Assembly: GCA_023653785.1 (NCBI GenBank) | Contig: JAMKCH010084879.1 | Location: 1 to 64,000 of the forward strand | DNA length: 64,000 nt | From: Ophioderma brevispina | Lineage: Eukaryota; Echinodermata; Ophiuroidea; Amphilepidida; Ophiodermatidae | Direction: 5' to 3' | In this document: positions 60,322 to 64,000 of the stretch, piece after piece | Position numbering within the stretch: position 1 is the first letter of the stretch | Layout of the letters: each line of letters opens with the position of its first letter | Notes under the pieces: model-generated | Database searches by the model: none | Told to the model about the DNA's origin: nothing | Seen by the model: only the letters and a program-made list of their open reading frames with translations | Made by a program: the position numbers and the translations under genes

Positions 60322-60556
60322 TTTGGCAGGTAGCTCACCACCGGTAATGTTTCCCTGATCCACGGTCAGCGGAGTGACCGTAAGCCCGTGTTATTCCCCA
60401 GAGCGGACGCGGCTGGCGCTGCTTGAGCATCAATCCAGAAGGAGAGCCAGGCAACTAACCGAGAAGGACCTTAGGGATGTAGACAGTAAGGAAGAACGCC
60501 TGCATCTATCTCTCTGGCGCTTAAAATAGAAGGCTGCACTGGCGTTTCCAATGGTC
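60322..60556 (-). CDS. Cys-loop ligand-gated channel, TM1-TM2 exon with broken frame
   Basis: Acceptor CATCTTTACAG before 60,556 and possible donor GTAAAC after 60,322. At 235 bp it is near the expected size for this exon. The pieces appear in family order but in changing frames: IGNASAAFYFKRQ (pre-TM1), MQAFFLTVYIPKVLL (TM1), WIDAQAAPA..ALG (start of TM2, where the anion-channel PAR motif is expected), LTVTPLT (TM2), and IRETLP.VSY (TM2-TM3 linker; RETLP as in GABA-A beta subunits). At least four small indels separate them, including in-frame TGA and TAG codons, and the junction phase to the TM3 exon is off by one. Either this is a decaying gene or the assembly has local indel errors; the intact TM3 and TM4 exons favour the latter. 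Confidence 0.8.
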
Positions 60557-61019
60557 CTGTAAAGATGGATGTAAAGATACATAAATTGCTCAATTACAAA
60601 AAAAAAAGGTACGTCATGAGTCGTAAGGCAGTTGTTTGTTGAAGGACGACTGTAAAAGAACAGTGGCTGACTATAGAACAGATTTAGTGTTTCTGATTCT
60701 GTATCGATCTAGATAATGTAAAGGCACAAAGAGATATTTCTAGGTTTCCATATATTGATCATATCCCTGAATTGAAATCAAGTAGACTTAATGGCCTTCT
60801 TACTCGGTATTTGGCTTCTTTCTGAAATACCATAAACTGGAAAAAAGTGAAATGAAGTTGCTTATTTTTTAACTTTTATCGAGTGATATAAACATAAAAT
60901 GACATCAGTGTAAAAAGTCCGACTTTTCCATTTTTAAGGTCCACGCGATATAAATATATCCGGTGCAACCTTAAAATGTACGATACAATCTATTAGCATT
61001 TCAACCCCACACCCCATCA
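60557..61019. other. Upstream intron sequence, no exon recognised
   Basis: The ligand-binding exons of the channel should lie upstream on the minus strand (higher coordinates). No Cys-loop pattern (Cys, 13 residues, Cys) was found in either this stretch or up to 64,000. Confidence 0.35.
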
Positions 61020-61402
61020 CCCACACACTCGCACACCACGTGAGCGCGGGGCGCGTGGACACACAAACGACACACACACCACCACACACACACCCACACA
61101 CACCCACAAATAGTGCCATACCACAACTCCACCACCAGATACCATCCACACCAACAGCACAACGACCATCGCTGCCAGCACCACCACCACCGCCGCCGCC
61201 GATCCACCACCACCATCGCCACCACCACACCGCACCACCACCGCCCCCCCACCCTCACCACCACCACCACCACCAACCGCACCGCCGCACCGACCCCCCA
61301 GCGCCGCCACACACCGCCACACCACACACCGCCACCGCCACCCCCCCAGCCACCACCACCACCACCACCAAGCGCCGCACCGCCGCCGCCGCCACCACCA
61401 CA
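61020..61402. repeat. CCA/CCG/CAC-rich simple repeat
   Basis: Strongly purine/pyrimidine strand-asymmetric: nearly all C and A on the plus strand, with CCACCACCACC, CCGCCGCCG and ACACACCC blocks. Long frames in all registers on both strands (Pro/His/Thr-rich on plus, Gly/Trp/Val-rich on minus) are a consequence of the repeat and are not called as genes. Confidence 0.85.
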
Positions 61403-62529
61403 TTGTTTGCCCGCTCATAGGAGGTTTTGACAAATATACAGGATTAATAAAGTTTAAGGTAAATGTGGTGCGGTTGGATCAGCATTCGCCTCAATAAGCA
61501 TTTAGTTGGGGTCGCCCAATGTTTTGTGCCACGTGGCACGTCCTCTATCTGCTTGCCTTTCTCCACCAAGGCTTAAAATGGGGGTACCGTATATGCTGGG
61601 AATGTAAAACAAGACACACCAACATCCTGTGCGGAGGAGTGGCGACCCCCCCCCCCCCAACACAACATTATATGATGAAGTCTTGCTCTAACGCCAAAAA
61701 CCGAGAGATGGCACTCCCCCTGCTGCGAAACAGTTTTAAGTGTTCCTTAATATTATAACGCTTATGATCCGTTCAGATTGCAATTAATCTCTGATATCGG
61801 TTTAATGCGATGGTTTCGATATTGTTATAATGTTGGTCCGGATTAACAATTAATTCCGGTCCAAAACACAGTTTATTTTGGACTTGGTAAACATAATAAG
61901 CAGTAGCACATGGAGACTGTAGACCCTGGGTTATAGACCTGAGACAAAGTGGCTTGATGACATCAAACATTCTGTAAAAGGTATGGACATTCAATTTATT
62001 ACAGCTGTGCGTTATACAGAAAGCAACAGAGAACAAGGGAGACTCAAAATAGTTGGGAGGCCATCTCCGGGTCCTGCCTCAGGAGAAAGGTTTTAAAGTC
62101 AAGACTTACTCAGTTCAATCAAGCAACAAATTTAGATAACTTTAAAGAAACAACAAGAAGGTAGATAACCTTTAAGTAGCTTTTTTTGCTTTCCTTTTTA
62201 TCCTTTACTTTGAAAATAGCACACAATTATCCTGACGATAAAAGTTTAAAACTAATCGTCAAAATAGCAGTTTTTAAAGGTGGCTCGAGCATCATGGCCG
62301 GGTTTTCTTAAGATTGCTCATTAATATTATAAAGATACAATATTGTGTGGTTCAGTAATAATGTGCATATAATGTCAGATTTTCTTTTGATATGTTTGTG
62401 CAACTTATTTTGCTTTCATACGCGATACTCAGTATTTAACAATAGAAGCAATAGACAATTGCATTGTGTTTTTAATTGCCTGGTGCTATTAATATTAAAC
62501 ATTTCAACATACATATAACAATGCGAGCA
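61403..62529. other. No gene recognised
   Basis: A C-run lies near 61,648-61,660. The minus-strand frame at 61,773-62,036 (87 codons) contains a CAG..GTC-bounded stretch but no known domain. Confidence 0.3.
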
Positions 62530-62620
62530 CTTTCAGTAGCGTATGCGATATCAAACGGATGTTGCAGCAAAGGATCTTTACATGTCTCGTACCGGGTTCG
62601 AGTCCCTCTGGGCTTTAAAG
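62530..62620 (+). repeat. tRNA-like relic (pol III B box), possible SINE head
   Basis: GGGTTCGAGTCCCTC (62,594-62,608) is a good B box and T-loop. TAGCGTATGCGAT about 55 bases upstream resembles an A box. The acceptor arms do not pair and the T stem has two mismatches, so this is not a functional tRNA. No conserved SINE body or tail is clear. Confidence 0.4.
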
Positions 62621-63274
62621 TAATATTTTCTATTTTAATCCGTGCTCTTTATCCTAGTTTTACACTGGTGCTCCTGTTCCCTCCAACATCTAAAACACAA
62701 CGCTTTCCTGTAAATTCGTTCACTGAGTGTTGTAATTTCCCAAATGTGCTTAACGCCAAGCATTCAGTTGAAAAGCGTGATTCCTCCGTTGAATACATCT
62801 AAAAACCAGGATTTATTTTTCTTGCTAATGCATACATAATTCAGACGCATGTGGGTATTATTCAAATACCTGATTAAACGAGTGTGAAGAACTTTTACGA
62901 ACAAAATCCCAGAACAATATTTTAAAAGCACGCTTGCATATTAAACTTCGGCACCTTATTACATTTTAACCGAAAGCGGCTGTACACATGTAGTGTTTTG
63001 TGATAATTGATCGTGACGATGCACTTTAAAAGGGGAATGGGAACCTCTGCATGGGCATACTTATAGTGCGAAAGTACACACTGTGGTGAATTATCATAGG
63101 ACGCTTTGTATCGTGAAGGTAAATATAGAAATATTTAGAAAGAAACTATGAATTATTCCCTTCACGAAGATAGAGCAGTCGTGACATTGCATGCGGTTTT
63201 AGCGTTACATCTCAGATTTTGTTTAAATATGTTCTTAATTTGACTTAGAATAAATGACATATGCATGTATATGG

Positions 63275-63277
<3 letters not shown>
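62621..63277. other. No gene recognised
   Basis: The plus frame at 62,476-62,802 runs through the tRNA-like relic and has no domain. The rest is AT-rich with no repeats seen. Confidence 0.3.
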
Positions 63278-63307
<30 letters not shown>

Positions 63308-63421
63308 TGTATGTATGTATGTATGTATGTATTTATTTATGTATGTATGTATAGAAGTATGTATGTATGTATGTATGTATGTATGTATGTATGTATGTAT
63401 GTATGTATTTATGTATGTATG
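63278..63421 (+). repeat. GTAT tetranucleotide microsatellite
   Basis: About 36 units of GTAT/ATGT with a few interruptions (ATTTATTTATGT, ATAGAAGTATGT). It is followed by AGGTAGGTAGG and a TTTTAGATCTATC tandem repeat. The Tyr/Val/Met/Cys frame is a repeat artefact. Confidence 0.95.
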
Positions 63422-63512
63422 TTTCTAGGTAGGTAGGTTTTGAGCTTTAGATCTATCTTTTAGATCTATCTTTTTAAAAACATGTAGGTATGTGGGTCTA
63501 TGTGCGGATACA

Positions 63513-64000
63513 GGCTGTCCCAAAAAATGTTAACACTTGGAACGACGGAATTTTGATAACAAGAAAAGTACAAATGGGTCTTTGTTTGGTAGTTCGTTGA
63601 AGCCAATAAAACAAGCTTTAATTTGCCATTTATTTCATTCCATTCCGATACGTAAACAAAAGATATGCTTCATCAATTGAGAAGGGCAAAATCAACTTCC
63701 TGTTTCACTTGAACATTTGGAATGCATATGCAACATGAATAACACTTGGCCTCATATCACATCTTCTTTCCATCTTAAACAGAAAACAAACATATGTTGC
63801 ATTGTTGTGCATTAGGAAAGACTGCGAGCTTTTCCTGCCATCGTGTTTAACCAAACGTTCATCGTTGGGTCTACCACAACTGGCTCTTCTACCAGAGACT
63901 GTTGGCTTGGGTTCTAACCATTCTTGTCCGTGGATCTGTCTGTCCTGCTACTGGTGCATGATGTGTCTTTATTTTCCAATCGGCATGCTTCATTAGTCAT
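63513..64000. mobile_element. Mariner-like element, left end; runs off the window
   Basis: TA then CAGGCTGTCCCAAAAAATGT followed by TAACACTTGG resembles mariner-type inverted termini and the ends of the foldback at 30,704. The remaining 450 bases are less AT-rich. A minus-strand frame near 63,850-63,960 reads EWLEPKPTVSGRRASCGRP, vaguely like the N-terminal DNA-binding linker of such transposases, but it is too weak to call. Confidence 0.35.

Noticed and set aside
61017..61433. Open frames of 98-138 codons on both strands (Pro/His-rich and Gly/Trp-rich)
   Set aside because: They arise from the CCA/CCG simple repeat, which lacks stop codons in most registers; no independent coding evidence.
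62530..62620. Functional tRNA gene
   Set aside because: Good B box, but acceptor arms do not pair and the T stem has two mismatches; at most a SINE or tRNA relic.
63254..63436. 60-codon Tyr/Val/Met/Cys ORF
   Set aside because: Direct translation of the GTAT microsatellite.

Overview
This is metazoan nuclear DNA: AT-rich, gene-poor, with long introns and many repeats. A tRNA-derived SINE with an ATT tail, many short TIR elements and a Cys-loop channel gene with canonical introns fit a non-vertebrate, probably marine, animal. A hemichordate, echinoderm or similar deuterostome is my guess and is not proven. I see no bacterial genes, rRNA or CRISPR array. Almost all longer open frames have no recognisable domain.

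Layout. 1-20.3 kb is intergenic or repeat DNA holding two protein fossils: a rhodopsin-class GPCR pseudogene with an NRY motif (12.72-13.26 kb) and a Ty3/gypsy reverse transcriptase remnant (13.8-14.16 kb). It also carries two members of a TTAA-flanked MITE family, TTAGGG-like repeats and a 350-bp tandem duplication.

20.4-47.8 kb is one head-to-tail tandem segmental duplication: copy A at about 20.41-32.92 kb and copy B at about 32.93-47.8 kb. The copies differ by a series of insertions. A carries a SINE, a 760-bp TIR element, a TTAA element, a hAT-type MITE and a 1.17-kb TA-flanked foldback. B carries a TIR element with 153-bp subrepeats, a 1.07-kb long-TIR element with 9-bp flanking repeats, a Tc1-like-ended element, a hAT-like MITE and others. 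Each copy supplies the empty site for many insertions in the other.

49.4-60.6 kb, minus strand, holds the one clear gene, the 3' part of a Cys-loop (GABA-A/glycine-type) ligand-gated channel. The TM1-TM2 exon is at 60.3-60.6 kb, TM3 at 59.28-59.37 kb, and TM4 with the stop at 49.46-49.69 kb. Its 9.6-kb last intron is filled with repeats, including a 1.4-kb tandem duplication with a palindrome, and an unassigned exon-like membrane segment. The TM1-TM2 exon carries several frame breaks, so the gene is either decaying or locally mis-assembled. The ligand-binding exons would lie beyond the right edge. 60.9-64 kb holds simple repeats and the end of a mariner-like element.

Coordinates of repeat edges are read by eye and may be off by a few bases. 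Identities are qualitative because no alignment was run.
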